Shown piece after piece: positions 52,574 to 63,667 of a stretch of DNA of 64,000 bases. The stretch lies in NCBI RefSeq assembly GCF_004193775.1, contig NC_041002.1, positions 38,041,112 to 38,105,111 on the forward strand, in the 5' to 3' direction. The number at the start of each line of letters is the position of its first letter. The first letter of the stretch is position 1. Under the pieces are notes generated by a model. The model ran no database searches. It saw only the letters and a list, made by a program, of their open reading frames with translations, and was not told the origin of the DNA. The position numbers and the translations under genes were made by a program. The stretch is from Glycine soja (taxonomy: Eukaryota > Streptophyta > Magnoliopsida > Fabales > Fabaceae).

Positions 52574-53879
52574 TGATAATTGCTAATTATGAGTATATTT
52601 TGGGGGTTAAATTATATAGGAATTTATAATTTTTTTCTTCTAATTTTTTTCTTTTTGAACAAATAATTGTTAAATTAATGTCATTTAAGTTTTGTGTAGA
52701 GAATATTAAAAGTGATAGATTTATAAATCTTAGTGAGTAAAAAAAGCCCAAAAAAGTAGGAATAATTAAGGAAAGCAAGCTAATTGAGGAAATAATGGCT
52801 AATTAAGGAAAAAAAGATTAATTAAGGAAAGAAAGACTAATTAAGGAAAGAAGACTAATTGTGGAAAACAAGGCTAATTAAAGAAAGCAAAATAATTAAG
52901 GAAAGGAAGTTAATTAAGGAAAGAAGGACTAATTAAGGAAATCAGACTAATTCAGAAATCCACTAATTTGCACCTATAGAAGAAGAAGAAGAAGAGAGAA
53001 GACACATAAAAATTTCTAGAGAATACAATTCCTTATAGAAGACAAAGGCTCGAAGAAGGAGAAGCAAACAATGGGAGTCATTCCTTCCCTCCATTCCCTT
53101 TCTTATCTTTTCCCCCTTTACTAAATATTTCCCTCTTGCAATTGTAAAGTCTCAATGACAATGAGAGGCTAAACCCCCTTTGTTTGTTGGGAACTTGGCA
53201 GCCAACTACTCTTGATGTAATTTCTCTTCCTATCTATTTATAATATTACATTTGCATTATCCTTTCTTGTGCTTAATATTATTACATGTGGCTTGATCAC
53301 CCATTTGCATGGTAAGTTTTAGGGGTAGCACTGGGAAATGTTATTTTCTAATAGAACTAAGAAAGGGTATCTAAATAAAGTCGTCACTAGGAATAGGTTG
53401 ATATTCGTTTAGCCTATTATATATCTCTACTCTTAATGCAATTTACTATTTTAGCTCTACAAAGGGATTTAGGAGAGAAAATAGATAAATTAGGTTCTTT
53501 CATGCGAGAGACCACATTTAAATTATATTAGTAGATGCAAGTGTAAATTAGAATAATTATAAATAGAGAAAAATCATTAACATTACATCAAAGACTAACT
53601 CTGGTAGGCTAAGTTCCCAACATTCTAATCTTCTGCATTTCGTTCTACAATAATATTGGATTTTCTGTCCTTAATTAATTCATGTTTAATTCTTTTTCTT
53701 GTTTGATTTAATTTTCTGTCATTTTAAATTATTGTTTTTCTACAACCTTTCCAAATCTTGTTCTTAATCAAATATTTATCTACCTAAGTACAAACAAAGT
53801 CTTTGTGGATACGATACTCAGACTTCCATTTTAACTTTACTACTTGGGACGCATTGGTGTACTTGTCAATCCATCAACA
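52574..53879 (+). repeat. 3' LTR of element H (1306 bp)
   Basis: It begins TGATAATTGCTAATTATGAG and ends CAATCCATCAACA. It includes a tandem repeat array at 52764-52960. The end matches the fragment at 46482-46598. Confidence 0.85.
52764..52960 (+). repeat. Tandem 18-22 bp repeat in LTR H
   Basis: About nine variable copies of a unit such as GACTAATTAAGGAAAGAAA. In the LTR this lies before the likely transcribed region. Confidence 0.9.
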
Positions 53880-54765
53880 AAGATGCAGGGGCAGTTTGAA
53901 ATGTCAATGATGGGGGAGTTAAATTACTTTCTTGGTCTCCAAGTGAAGCAAATGGACCATAGAACATTTCTCCATAAAAAAATACTTCAAGGAACTTCTC
54001 AAGAAGTTTGAGAAGGACAAAAGTAAGGAAGCTGCAACTCCTATGGCTACTAATTTCTACCTTACTGTAGATGAAAAGGGGAAGTCAATTGATCAAACAA
54101 GGTATAGAGGTATCATTGCTTCCCTACTTTGCTTTACTACAAGTAGTCTGGACATCATGTTTAGTGTTTGCATGTGTGCATGCTATCAATCTAGTCCTAA
54201 GGGGTCTCACTTCTCTGGTTTAAATAGGATTATGAAATACCTAAAAGGCTTTTAAATGTTGGCATATGGTACCCCAAAGATGTTTAGATCTCTCTGGTAG
54301 GATACGCAAACTTTGCCAAATGCAAGCTAGATAGGAAATTCACTAGTGGCACTTGCCATTTGTTAGGTAATGGCCTAGTGTCATGAAATAGTAAGAAGCA
54401 AGCATATGTTTCCTTATCTACGACCAAGGCTGAGTACATTGCGGGGTGGTGTTATGCCCAAATCTTGTGGCTTAAACAACAACTTTCTAATTTTGGATTG
54501 CATTTAGAACACAATCCTTTAAGATGTGATAACACTAATGCCATTAGTCTCACTAAGAATCCTATCATGCATTCTAGGACAAAACATATAGAGATTAGGC
54601 ATAATTTCATTAGAGATCATATTCACAAAGGTGATGGTGACATTGAGTTTGTTGATACAAAATCATAACTAACTGACATTTTTAACAAACCTTTAGCAGG
54701 AGATAGGTTCTACAATCTTTGTAATGAGCTTGGCATTTTAAGTGAGTCTAATCTCACTTGAGCCA
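53880..54765 (+). pseudogene. pol: Copia element D: RT end and RNase H, degraded
   Basis: It starts inside RT at [20 protein letters not shown], equal to the SIRE pol of element B at about 24788. It then has [20 protein letters not shown] (the [20 protein letters not shown] block), and RNase H patches SGTCHLLGN, SLSTTKAEYIAG, RCDNTNAISLTKNPIMHSRT and FVDTKS. It ends with GDRFYNLCNELGIL. Several stops and small indels occur. The 5' part of the element is absent, replaced by element H. Confidence 0.9.
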
Positions 54766-54856
54766 ATATGGAGGCCTGCATTCATTTCATGTACATATTC
54801 ACTTGCATTTTTTTATGTTTGTTTATATGGGAGTCTAGTTTTCTATGATTTATGAT
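54766..54856 (+). other. Element D sequence after pol, before element C
   Basis: This is a short non-coding segment. The duplication ATGAT is at 54852-54856. Confidence 0.6.
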
Positions 54857-55964
54857 TGTTGGACAAGTGACCTCAATAACTTAAGATGAGGGGTGAATTA
54901 GGTTTCAAAATTCTCCCACTAGCAAACTTCAACCCCTTTTTGAATGATAGGCTCATAATGCAGAACAAGAAGAAGCAATCAATTTAACAATGTTCTTATA
55001 AATGCGCAAGACAATATAAACTGCGGTAAAATAACTGAGATAAGGGAAGAGAGAAATGCTAACTCAATTTAAACTGGTTCAGCTACTTCCCGTGCCTATG
55101 TCCAGTCCTTAAGCAACCCACTTGAGACTTTCCACTATCTCTATAAATCCTTTACAGACTTTGAACACACCTTGGGATCCCTCACCCATGTGTTCAAGAT
55201 TCTCCAAGAGACAACCAGTCTCTTGATTACAATTCTCACAATCCAAGAGACAACCAGTCTCTTGATTACAACTCAGTTTCTGAGATGAACAAAAAGATTT
55301 CTCTCCTTTAGAGTAGATGATACAAATTGAAGATGCTAGAGAAATTTCTCTCTTTTAGAGATGATAATACAAATTGAAGTTCCTAGATGAATTCTCAATA
55401 GATTTGCAAGTGTTTGCTCAGTAGTTGTTGAGAGAGAATTTGCCAATTAAGTTCTCTTAGAACATCTCTCTCTTGCTTTTCGAAGTCAGACACACATATA
55501 TATAGGCTCATTGTGCCTTTTCAAAATGGTTTGAAGAGATGTGTCTTTTCAAAAAGCTTTTTTTTCAAGATTTTCTCATTGGTAATCGATTACACAGTTA
55601 TATTTTCAAGGGTCATGACTTTTCAAAGTGTTTTCTGAAGTTTCATTACTGGTAATCTATTACAAACATTTGGTAATCAATTACAAGATTTAAAATTCAA
55701 ATTTCAAAATCCTTTCGAAAAGTTTATTTTCAAAAGTGTCTTCTGGTAATCGATTACCAGAGCCATTGATCTCTTGGAAACAATTTTTTTAAGGCAAAAA
55801 CCAATCAACCAGGGAGATTGTTTGAGGCCTTATCTTTTTCTTGATCTTTGTTTGCTTGACCTTGAATTAATCTTGAAGCAATGCTTAACCTTTGAATGTT
55901 TGTTGAAGCAACGTTGTTTGATTCTACTTTGGCATCATCAAAACCCTATATTTATACATTCACA
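54857..55964 (-). repeat. 3' LTR of element C (1108 bp)
   Basis: On the minus strand it begins TGTGAATGTATAAATATAGG and ends CTTGTCCAACA. It has four GTAATCGATTAC-type palindromes (55580-55760), TATATATA at 55497-55504, paired hairpins (55163-55264) and the conserved block (about 55075-55125). Confidence 0.92.
55163..55264 (-). repeat. Hairpins in the leader of LTR C
   Basis: Two identical hairpins CAAGAGAC-AACCA-GTCTCTTG (55205-55225 and 55244-55264) follow a larger one, GAACACA/TGTGTTC (55163-55195), that encloses GGGATCCC. Copies lie in the other LTR near 57475-57535, where one loop changed to AACCA/AACCAA and one stem base to A. Confidence 0.85.
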
Positions 55965-56160
55965 TTCTCCCCCTTTTTGATGATGACAATCATTATCAAG
56001 TGAATTCTTTTCGACACCATCAAAACCTGCATGATTCACATTCTCCCCCTTTTTGATGATGACAATCATTATCAAGTGAATTCTTTTTGGCATCATCAAA
56101 ACCTGAAACCTGCATGATTCACATTCTCCATCTTTTTGATGATGACAACCATATGTAGGT
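55965..56160 (-). repeat. Polypurine tract junction of element C, triplicated
   Basis: On the plus strand TTCACATTCTCCCCCTTTTT followed by GATGATGACAA occurs at about 55958, 56037 and 56116 (third copy slightly changed), each with part of the LTR start. The first is the true polypurine tract next to the LTR. The others are tandem copies of about 79 bp that include the tract and the first LTR bases. Confidence 0.85.
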
Positions 56161-56384
56161 TAGGAGTAAAATGAATATCTATGTGGGTTGTTTACTCCCC
56201 CTTGATCTTGCAATGATTGCTTATATGAAACTGTTTGAAGATTTCATAGATTTCATATATAAAAAAACTGTCTCAAAAGAATTAGATAATTCACTATCTT
56301 ATCTTTTTTCTATGGAGATAGAAGGATTTGTACCTATTTTTCAACTCCAAGAATTTTACCTTTGTTGTTGTCTCCATAGGTCAC

Positions 56385-57240
56385 ATGTCCACTATTTTTG
56401 GGAGAAATATGAATAAAATTTGATGCATCTCCCGTCATGTGTTTGGAGCAACTACTATCAATGTACCAACTTTGCTTTAAGGATTCCTTCATTCATATAA
56501 TCATATTTTGATTTTGGTACCCAAATTTTCTTGGATCCTTGAATGTTAGCTTTGACTATGGATCCTTTTGAAACCCATACCGTTTTCCAATGCTACTACC
56601 ATTCTTTCTAATATAACATGTTGATGCACTATGACCTTTTTTACCATAGTAAAAGCATGTTAACAAAGAAGAACTAGTCTTTTGAGTGGAGGCAAAGAAA
56701 TTTTTATACATCTTTTGTTGATATTCAGGATTATATCCTAATCTAGCCTTATGAAAAACACATCTTTTTTTGCCTAATATAATATCTAAATTATTTTTAC
56801 CGAGAGTAAATTTAGCAAGAGCAATTTTTAAATCTACAATTTTTTCTTTATATTTATCAAAACATTCACATGAATGAGCTGCTTTATTGTTTTCTTGTAT
56901 TAAGCATTTTGTAGAAGATTGGTCTTTATCTGTTGATTTTAATGTTTTAACTTCAGATTTAAGATTTTCTAACTCTACATTCAACTTCAAAATTTCTTTT
57001 TCTAAACTTGAAATGGTTTTCTTAGAATATGAAACTAATTTGGCAAGTTTGACAGATTATTTATGCAAGTCATTAAATGCATTTTGAAGTTCATCAAAAG
57101 AAATAGATAAGTCATAGTTAGAAAATGTTACCTCTTCTTCGCTTTCATAATTTTTGGCCATGAGACTAAGATTTACGACTTCATTTTCTGAACCACTTCA
57201 TGAATCCATGTCATTATCTTTCCATGTGATGTATGCTTTC
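56385..57240 (-). pseudogene. gag: Element C: gag C-terminal half and protease start
   Basis: The minus strand starts with AYITWKDNDMDS, then FSNYDLSISFDELQ and a coiled-coil stretch. The open segment 56990-56556 has CECFDKYKEKIVDLKIALAK, then NNLDIILGKKR, then the knuckle CFYYGKKGHSASTC, where element B has CFYCGRKGHGTSTC. The protease start WYIDSSCSKHMTGD is at about 56465-56424, with Ser replacing the active-site Gly. It then breaks off. It is homologous to the end of the element B gag. Confidence 0.88.
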
Positions 57241-57269
57241 TTTTCTTTTCTTTTCTTTCTTCTCTTTTT
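57237..57269. repeat. TTTTC-rich microsatellite
   Basis: A CTTTT/CTTTCTT run marks the point where the inner part of the second LTR of element C is missing, so it may be the deletion junction. Confidence 0.7.
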
Positions 57270-58255
57270 TAAATGCGTAAGACAAAGTAAACGACAGTAA
57301 AATAACTGAGATAAGGGAAGAGAGAAATGCAAACTCAATTTATACTGGTTCAACCACTTCCCGTGCCTACGTCTAGTCCTCAAGCAACCCACTTGAGATT
57401 TTCCACTATCTCTGTAAATCTTTTACAGACTTTGAGCACACCTTGGGATCCCTCAACCATGTGTTCAAGATTCTCCAAGAGACAACCAGTCTCTTGATTA
57501 CAATTCTCACAATCCAAGAGACAACCAATCTCTTGATTACAACTGAGTTTCTAAGATGAACAAAAAGATTTCTCTCCTTTAGAGTAGATGATACAAATTG
57601 AAGATGCTAGAGAAATTTCTCTCTTTTAGAGATGATAATACAAATTGAAGTTCCTAGATGAATTCTCAATAGATTTGCAAGTGTTTGCTCAATAGTTGTT
57701 GAGAGAGAATTTGACAAGTAAGTTCTCTTAGAACATCTTTCTCTTGCTTTTCGAAGTCAGACACACATATATATATGCCCATTATGCCTTTTCAAAATGG
57801 TTTGAAGAGATGTGTCTTTTCAAAAAGCTGTTTTTTTAGATTTTCTCATTGGTAATCGATTACACAGTTATATTTTGAAGGGTCATGACTTTTCAAAGTG
57901 TTTTCTGAAGTGTCATTACTGGTAATCGATTACAAACATTTGGTAATCGATTACAAGATTTGAAATTCAAATTTCAAAATCCTTTTAAAAAGCTGATTTT
58001 CAAAATTGTCTTCTGGTAATCAATTACATTGCCTGGTTATCGATTACTAGAGCCTTTAATCTCTTGGAAACAATTTGTTTTAAGGAAAAAACCAATTAAC
58101 CAGTGAGATTGTTTGAGGCCTTATCTTTTTCTTGATCTTTGTTTGCTTGACCTTGAATTAATCTTGAAACAATGCTTAACCTTTGAATGTTTGTTGAAAC
58201 AACCTTGTTTGATTCTACTTTGGCATCATCAAAACCTTGTATTCATACATTCACA
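57270..58255 (-). repeat. 5' LTR of element C, truncated (986 bp)
   Basis: It matches 54995-55964 closely. It lacks the last part of the LTR (about 135 bp) and the primer site. It ends on the outer side with CATTCACA, followed by ATGAT (58256-58260). Confidence 0.9.
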
Positions 58256-58260
58256 ATGAT

Positions 58261-58539
58261 ATGTAATGACTCTTTTTTTAACTAAATGATATTTTTTTCT
58301 TCTATCTACCTCGTATGTTGTGCTTACATTTGTGTTTTCTTTTATACACATTTTTTTTGGCTTTATGGTGCTAAAAGGGGGGAAAGATATGATTAATTTA
58401 TGTATATACCTATATGCTATGATTTGAGACAATGCTAGTAATATGTTTGTTAAGCATGATGTAGAATAGGTACAAGGACAAGGAAAACATCAATACACAT
58501 CTTTTGGTTTGGCATGATCAAACCCAAAAAAGGGGAGAT
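58261..58539 (+). other. Element D 3' untranslated region and polypurine tract
   Basis: This is the continuation of element D after element C. It has a first purine tract TGCTAAAAGGGGGGAAAGAT near 58368. The tract AAAAAAGGGGAGAT at 58526-58539 lies directly before an LTR start. Confidence 0.8.
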
Positions 58540-59460
58540 TGTTGAACACAAAGATTGAAGACTGAAGATTAGTCTTAGGTTTTTGTATTATTCATTTTAC
58601 AATGCCAAACAGGTTTTAAAAGATGTTACATTTGTATTGGATGTTTTTATACTATGCATGATGAGTGATTTAGTCTTAGTTTTCTTATATTCATGCTTAG
58701 TAGAAATCACACATGGTAGATTAATGAATTGATCTTAAAGTTTCTTAGAAGCAATGAGTTCAACACAGTGAAATTGATTACAATGTTTAGTAATCAATTA
58801 CAAAGTGTTAGAACAAGCAATAGAACTTACTTCTACTTGAAATTTGGCAAGTTTCATTGAATTAATTGATTACCAGTTTCAGTAATCAATTGCATAAATC
58901 AGTTTCAATGAAAGAAAGACTTTGTGGCTCGAGATAATCGATTACCACATTAAGTAATCGATTAGATTGCATCTAGAAACTTTAGGATCTCATTGTGTGT
59001 CAAAATAATCAATTATTCCAAAACTACAAAAGCTTGAGAATCTCTATGTGAAATGAGACAATCGATTACCATTTATCTCATTTCTCGAAATGCAGAACAA
59101 AGAGAGATTTGAATGAGTTAATCGATTACGATATTTGATAATCGATTAAATCAGTTTTAGTTGTTAAAATTATAAATTAGTAGATAAACAAGAATCAAGA
59201 ATGACAACTTCTTGCTTGAATGGAGCAGAAGATGGGTGGGTTGTGTGTACAAAAAGGAGAAAATGAAAACTCTCTCTCTCTTTTATTGGAAAAATACAAC
59301 TTATGTTTGTGGCACTTGGACAACCTATATTCATTTTTTTTACCAAGGAGAATATTTTTCTTCTTTTTTTTACTAAATCAAGTTGGCAAGCTTTGGGAGA
59401 ATGAAAAGAATTATCAGGTTGAATTAATATTATATCAGATCATCTAGGAGGATAATTTGG
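58540..59460 (+). repeat. 3' LTR of element D, right limit uncertain
   Basis: It begins TGTTGAACACAAAGATTGAA after the polypurine tract. It holds degraded palindromes of the GTAATCGATTAC type (for example 58934, 58955, 59058 and 59118). The end was not recognised; no target duplication is available. Confidence 0.6.
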
Positions 59461-59499
59461 ACCAAGAACATAAAAGATATAAGTTTTTCTTTATCTTTT

Positions 59500-60130
59500 T
59501 GGAAGGAAAAATGTATTATATAATATTATCAAGATTAGGGGAGATACAAGAAAATGGTGTGCAATAGGTCACTATACAAATGGACAAAAAATAGAATGCA
59601 CAAATGATTATGCTACTCCTCTGCAAAGCACCAATGACCAACCCCTAGCTAAATCACAGACATAGAAACAAGTTGATGCACCAAGATGAGAAGAAAGTCC
59701 CCAATTTGGTGCCATTCCTGGGAAGCCATTGCCAGGAAAAGGACTTTATCTTTGCAATGATGTTCCCAACCTCCGTCGATCCGCTTGAAAATGCTATTGT
59801 TTCTAGCCGTCCAAAGACACCAACAGGTAACGTGCCAAAAAAGGTGTTTTATCTTCCGAGACTTGATACCCCCAGTATAAAAGCCAAGTTGTAAGTAAAG
59901 TTTCCTGACATCTTATGGGCACCATGTGTCCACCCTCAATCAACCAAATATTGCCAACCAAATTTGATGAGAGAATGAGCATAAGAGGAACAAATGATTA
60001 TAATCTTCAATTAGTGAGTGGCAAAAAAAATACAAATACTCTCAATCATGTACTGTTATGCCCCTCCTAATAAACTAAGCACGTGTTGGCAATCTATCTA
60101 ACATTAGATTTCCAGGACATGCGCATTACC
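59500..60130 (-). pseudogene. LINE (non-LTR) RT C-terminal zinc-finger region, remnant
   Basis: Reading the minus strand gives DRLPTRA, stop, FIRRGITVHD near 60100-60070. It is followed by CHSLIEDYNHLFLLCSFSHQ, then IWLAIFGWL, and further WTARNNSIFKRIDGG near 59790. This order is that of the zf-RVT region at the end of plant L1-type ORF2 (C...C...EDxxHLFLxCxFSxxIW, then ARNxxIF). The RT core is absent; the remnant ends near element E. Several stops. The small ORF 59673-59894 (plus) is its shadow. Confidence 0.82.
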
Positions 60131-60211
60131 TGAATGTCTCATTGAAGCCCAAGAGTAATTTATCGGAATTCAATCAAGAATTTGTATGTTGAATTTGTTT
60201 AACAATGTGAA
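60131..60211. other. Junction between LINE remnant and element E
   Basis: This short AT-rich sequence may still be LINE. The 5 bp before the LTR are GTGAA; no matching duplication was found after the other LTR. Confidence 0.4.
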
Positions 60212-60493
60212 TGTTGGAACCATTTAATAAATTGCAGAAGATCATATTTTTATGCTATGTTTTAGGAAAATAAAAGTCATGCTGACTAATAGGATGAAAC
60301 TATTTTATTCCTATTTTTTTACGCATGATCTGTTAGTGTTTTTATCTACATTTTAGAATCTTTCTTTTAGTTATAATGTTTTATAAATATGTTTCTTATA
60401 TCTAAATAAAATAAGCCTTCTATAGCTATAATATCTGAGTTTATTTCTTTTATTGTTACATTTCATTTTCAGCCCTTATAAACAAAAACAACA
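60212..60493 (+). repeat. 5' LTR of element E (282 bp)
   Basis: It begins TGTTGGAACCATTTAATAAA and ends AAACAACA. It is similar to LTR F read on the minus strand. The primer site TGGTATCCATAGCTC follows at 60497-60511. Confidence 0.87.
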
Positions 60494-60548
60494 AATTGGT
60501 ATCCATAGCTCTTATCTTTGAGGGATTTTTGAGTTGAAAGAAACCATA

Positions 60549-61395
60549 ATGAAGGAAGAAACATCATACGCATTGGGTCCACCACCAGTTTTTTATGGTC
60601 AGGAGTACAAGTTATGGGCCGCAAGAATGACCACTCATCTTGAAGTGTTGGATCTTTGGAAGAAAACGATGGCTCAGATGAAGAATCACAAAGAAAGGAA
60701 GACAAGAAAGGCTAAGGCTAAAAATTATCTTTTCTCTGATGTGTCAAAAATTCATTTTTACTAGAATTATAAACTTTAAGTCTGCCAAAGAGATTTGGGA
60801 TTATCTTCAATCAGAATATCAAGGCTGTGAAAGAACAAAAGGCATGCAAGTGCTTAACTTGGCCAAAGAATTCAAGATACAGAGCATGAAGTAGACTAAA
60901 ACAATTAAAGGCTATGTTGATCGACTGTTAAGCATATCAAATAAAGAGCAACTTCTTGGGAAGGACTTTCCTAATGAAAGAATGGTGTAGAAAATTTTGG
61001 TTAATGTACCTGAAAAATATGAATCCAATATATCAATACTGGAGGAGTCAAAAGACTTGTCAGCCATCACCTTGGGAGAATTGATAAATTCTTTGCAGGC
61101 ACATGAGCAGCGAAGAATGATGAGACAAGAGGAGGTAGTACAAGGTGTTTATCATATGAAAGCACAAAATTTAAGAGGTGGCAAAGACAACAAGAACAAC
61201 AAATGGATGAACAAAAAACCAAAACCCTCTAACAAGCAGCAATGCGAGACCTTTCCTCCATGTCCGCATTGCAAAAAGACAAACCATCCTCAAGTAAGAT
61301 GTTGGTGGAGGCCAGATGTTAAGTGCACAAAATGAAGCAATTTAGGACATGAAGAGAGAATTTAAAAGTCTAAACCAGAGGAGACAAAGGTGACT
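60549..61395 (+). pseudogene. gag: Element E gag
   Basis: ETSYALGPPPVFYGQEYKLW, then AARMTTHLEVLDLW match the gag of element F. A stretch of about 45 bp after LDLW is missing (F has EAVEENYDVPKLPLD). Frameshift and stops follow near 60760-60900. The open segment 60997-61335 holds the C-terminal part and a knuckle-like CPHCKKTNHPQVRCW. The second knuckle is broken by a stop (KCTK, stop). Confidence 0.88.
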
Positions 61396-61760
61396 ACAGA
61401 GGAACAAGAAGATGAGTAGGTCTTTGTTGCAACATGCTTTCCTACAAGCAATAATTCTAGTGATTCATGGTTAATAGACACTGGCTGCACAAACCATATG
61501 ACCAACAACTAGAAGCTCTTTAAAGACCTTGACAAAACCATCATTTTCAAAGTAAAAATTGGAAATGGTGATTTCATCTCAATCAAGGGGAAATGGACCA
61601 TTGCTATTGAAAGCTTGGTAGGTTTGAAATATATCTCTGATGTCTTATATGTGCCTGACATTGATCAAAATTTGCTAAGTGTTTCATAGCTTGTAGAAAA
61701 AAGGCTACAAAGTCATATTTGAAGAAATTGGTGCTTGATCAAAAATGCAAAAGGAAAAGG
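61396..61760 (+). pseudogene. pol: Element E protease and linker
   Basis: SWLIDTGCTNHMTNN is the active-site region, followed by a linker with SLVGLKYISDVLYVPDIDQN and LLSVS. This includes the part deleted in element F. Stops at several places. Confidence 0.85.
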
Positions 61761-62590
61761 CATATTCAGGGTCAAGATGAGAGCTAAAAGCTATGCTCTA
61801 AATCTGATAGAGGATGAGCAAATAGCTTTTTCAAGCACAACCGTCAACGCTGAACTATGGCACAAAAAACTCATACATTTCCTCCTTGTTGGACTTTTAC
61901 ACATGCAAAATCATGCCTTGGTGAAAGATGTCTTGATGCTTGAAGACAAGTTGGTTGATTGTGTGGCTTGCCAATATGGTAAACAAGTCAAAAAAACCAT
62001 TTCCTCTAACAGCTTGGAGAATAACTCAAAAGCTGCAACTAGTACATACAGATGTTAGGGGTCCTCAAAGAGTATCATCTTTAAATGGTAATAAATACTA
62101 TATTACATTTATTGATGATTATACCAAATTTTGTTGGATTTATTTCCTTAAATCCAAGACCGTGGTTGCTAATATTTTCTGGAAATTTAAAGCATTGGTG
62201 GAGAATCAAAGTGGTTGTAAGCTACAAACAATACGGTCTGACAATGGGAAGGAATACACAAATGATGTTTTTGATAAAATTTTTTAAAAAGTTGGCATTG
62301 AGCACCAACTCACTGTACCTTACACCCCACAACATAATGATGTAAGTGAAAGAAAAAATAGAAGCATCATGGAGATGACAACATGTATGTTGCATGAAAA
62401 AGAATTGTCCAAGAAGTTGTGGGTAGAGGCTTCATGCACTGTTGTATTTTTGTTAAAAAGGCTTCCCACCAGAGTTCAGAACAAAGAAAAAAACCATTTA
62501 AAGGTTGGTTTTGCAAACCAGATTTACAAAATCTTAAAATCATTGGTTGTGTTTGTTTCTCTTTTGTTCCATAAGTTAAAAGGGTCAAAG
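61735..62590 (+). pseudogene. pol: Element E integrase
   Basis: LWHKKLIHFLLVGLLHMQNH, then CVACQYGK form the zinc finger. The core has VHTDVRGPQRVSSLNGNKYY, then SDNGKEYTNDVFDK, and the E region (SERKNRSIMEMTTCMLHEKE) with QHNDV where F has QQNGV. The frame changes twice and has stops. Confidence 0.87.
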
Positions 62591-63345
62591 TTGATAAGAA
62601 TACAGAACCCAAAGTTTTCATTAAATACAACAACACTTCAAAACCTTATAGAATTTAGTAAAGATGATGAAGCTGATAAAGTTGATGAAATGCATTATAG
62701 AAGCCTGATTTGTTGGTTAATGTATCTTAATGCAACTAGACTTGACATTTTTTTTTACAGTAAGTATACTTTTAAGGTTTATACATTGTGCTAGTGAAGT
62801 ACATTTGCAAGCTACCAAACGAGTAGTTAGATATATTAAAAGCACTTTAGACTATGGTGTGATGTACTCTCATTCTCATAATTTTAAGCTTCATGGATAC
62901 TCTGATAGTGATTAGACAAGTTGTGTTAATGACATGAGAAACACCTCTGGTTATTGTTTTACTTTTGGTTCTGGAGTTTTTTCTTGGTGTTCTTAAAAGC
63001 AATAAATTATAGCTCAATCAACCGTAGAAGCAGAGTATGTAGCTATTGTTGCTACAATGAATCAGGCTTTTTGGATCAAGAAAATCATGATAGAATTGCA
63101 TATGGAACAAGAAGAGAGCATACATGTGTTTGGGGAAAAACTTGACTATAATCTCAATTTTCAATGATCCAATGTTTCATGGCAAAACAAAGCATTTCAG
63201 GATAAAAAAAAATTTCTTCTAAGAGAGGTTAAAGGGAAGGAAAAGTAAAGCTATTGTACTACAAAAATAGAGAATCAAAGTGTTGACATTCTAACCAAGG
63301 AACTTTCAAAATTCATATTTGAATACTTAACACAAAAGCTTGGAG
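62591..63345 (+). pseudogene. pol: Element E RT remnant and RNase H
   Basis: After the integrase the sequence jumps near 62635 to FSKDDEADKVDEMHYRSLIC, the last part of RT (F: KFSKDDGADKVDEMHYKSLI), so the catalytic RT is lost. RNase H follows with YSHSHNFKLHGYSDSD and degraded STSGYCF-, QSTVEAEYVA- and HGKTKHF-like patches. Many stops. Confidence 0.87.
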
Positions 63346-63387
63346 TTTATAGTTCCAAAGTCGAGGAAGAGTGTTCAATGATGTGAT

Positions 63388-63667
63388 TGTTGGAACTGTT
63401 TAACAAACTGCAAAAGATCATATTTTTATGCTATTTTTTAAGAAAATAAAAGTCAACACCTGATAGGATGAAACTATTTTATTCCCATTTTTTAGGCATG
63501 ATTTGTTAGTGTTTTTATCTATCTATTAGTAACTTTCTTTCACTTATAATGTTTTATAAATACATTGCTTATATCAGAATAAAATAAGCCTTTTGTAGCC
63601 TTAATATCTCAACTTGTTCCTTTTATCATTACACTTCATTTTTAGCCTTTATAAGAAAAAGTAATAT
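63388..63667 (+). repeat. 3' LTR of element E (about 280 bp)
   Basis: It begins TGTTGGAACTGTTTAACAAA and is similar to 60212-60493 over its full length. The right end is approximate because the terminal CA is changed. Confidence 0.85.

Larger units (their letters stand above)
46482..53879 (+). mobile_element. Athila-type Ty3 remnant H, pol-deleted
   Basis: It has the last 117 bp of a 5' LTR, the primer site, a gag fragment, then (after two solo LTR insertions) the 3' untranslated region, polypurine tract and a complete 3' LTR. No protease, RT or integrase domain is recognisable. The first LTR is truncated at its left side, so the left target duplication is lost. The right end abuts the copia RT of element D. 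Confidence 0.82.
54857..58255 (-). mobile_element. SIRE-like element C, internally deleted (3399 bp)
   Basis: LTRs at 54857-55964 and 57270-58255 (the second truncated on its inner side) flank a short minus-strand interior holding the C-terminal half of gag and a few codons of protease. The duplication ATGAT is at 54852-54856 and 58256-58260. Most of pol and the first half of gag are lost. It sits in the 3' region of copia element D. Confidence 0.92.
60212..63667 (+). mobile_element. Ty1/copia element E, degraded, related to F
   Basis: LTRs at 60212-60493 and 63388-about 63667 flank gag, protease, integrase and RNase H remnants in plus orientation. The protein order and sequence follow element F. 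Most of RT is deleted (junction near 62635). The LTRs are clearly more diverged than those of F, so the copy is older. Confidence 0.9.
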
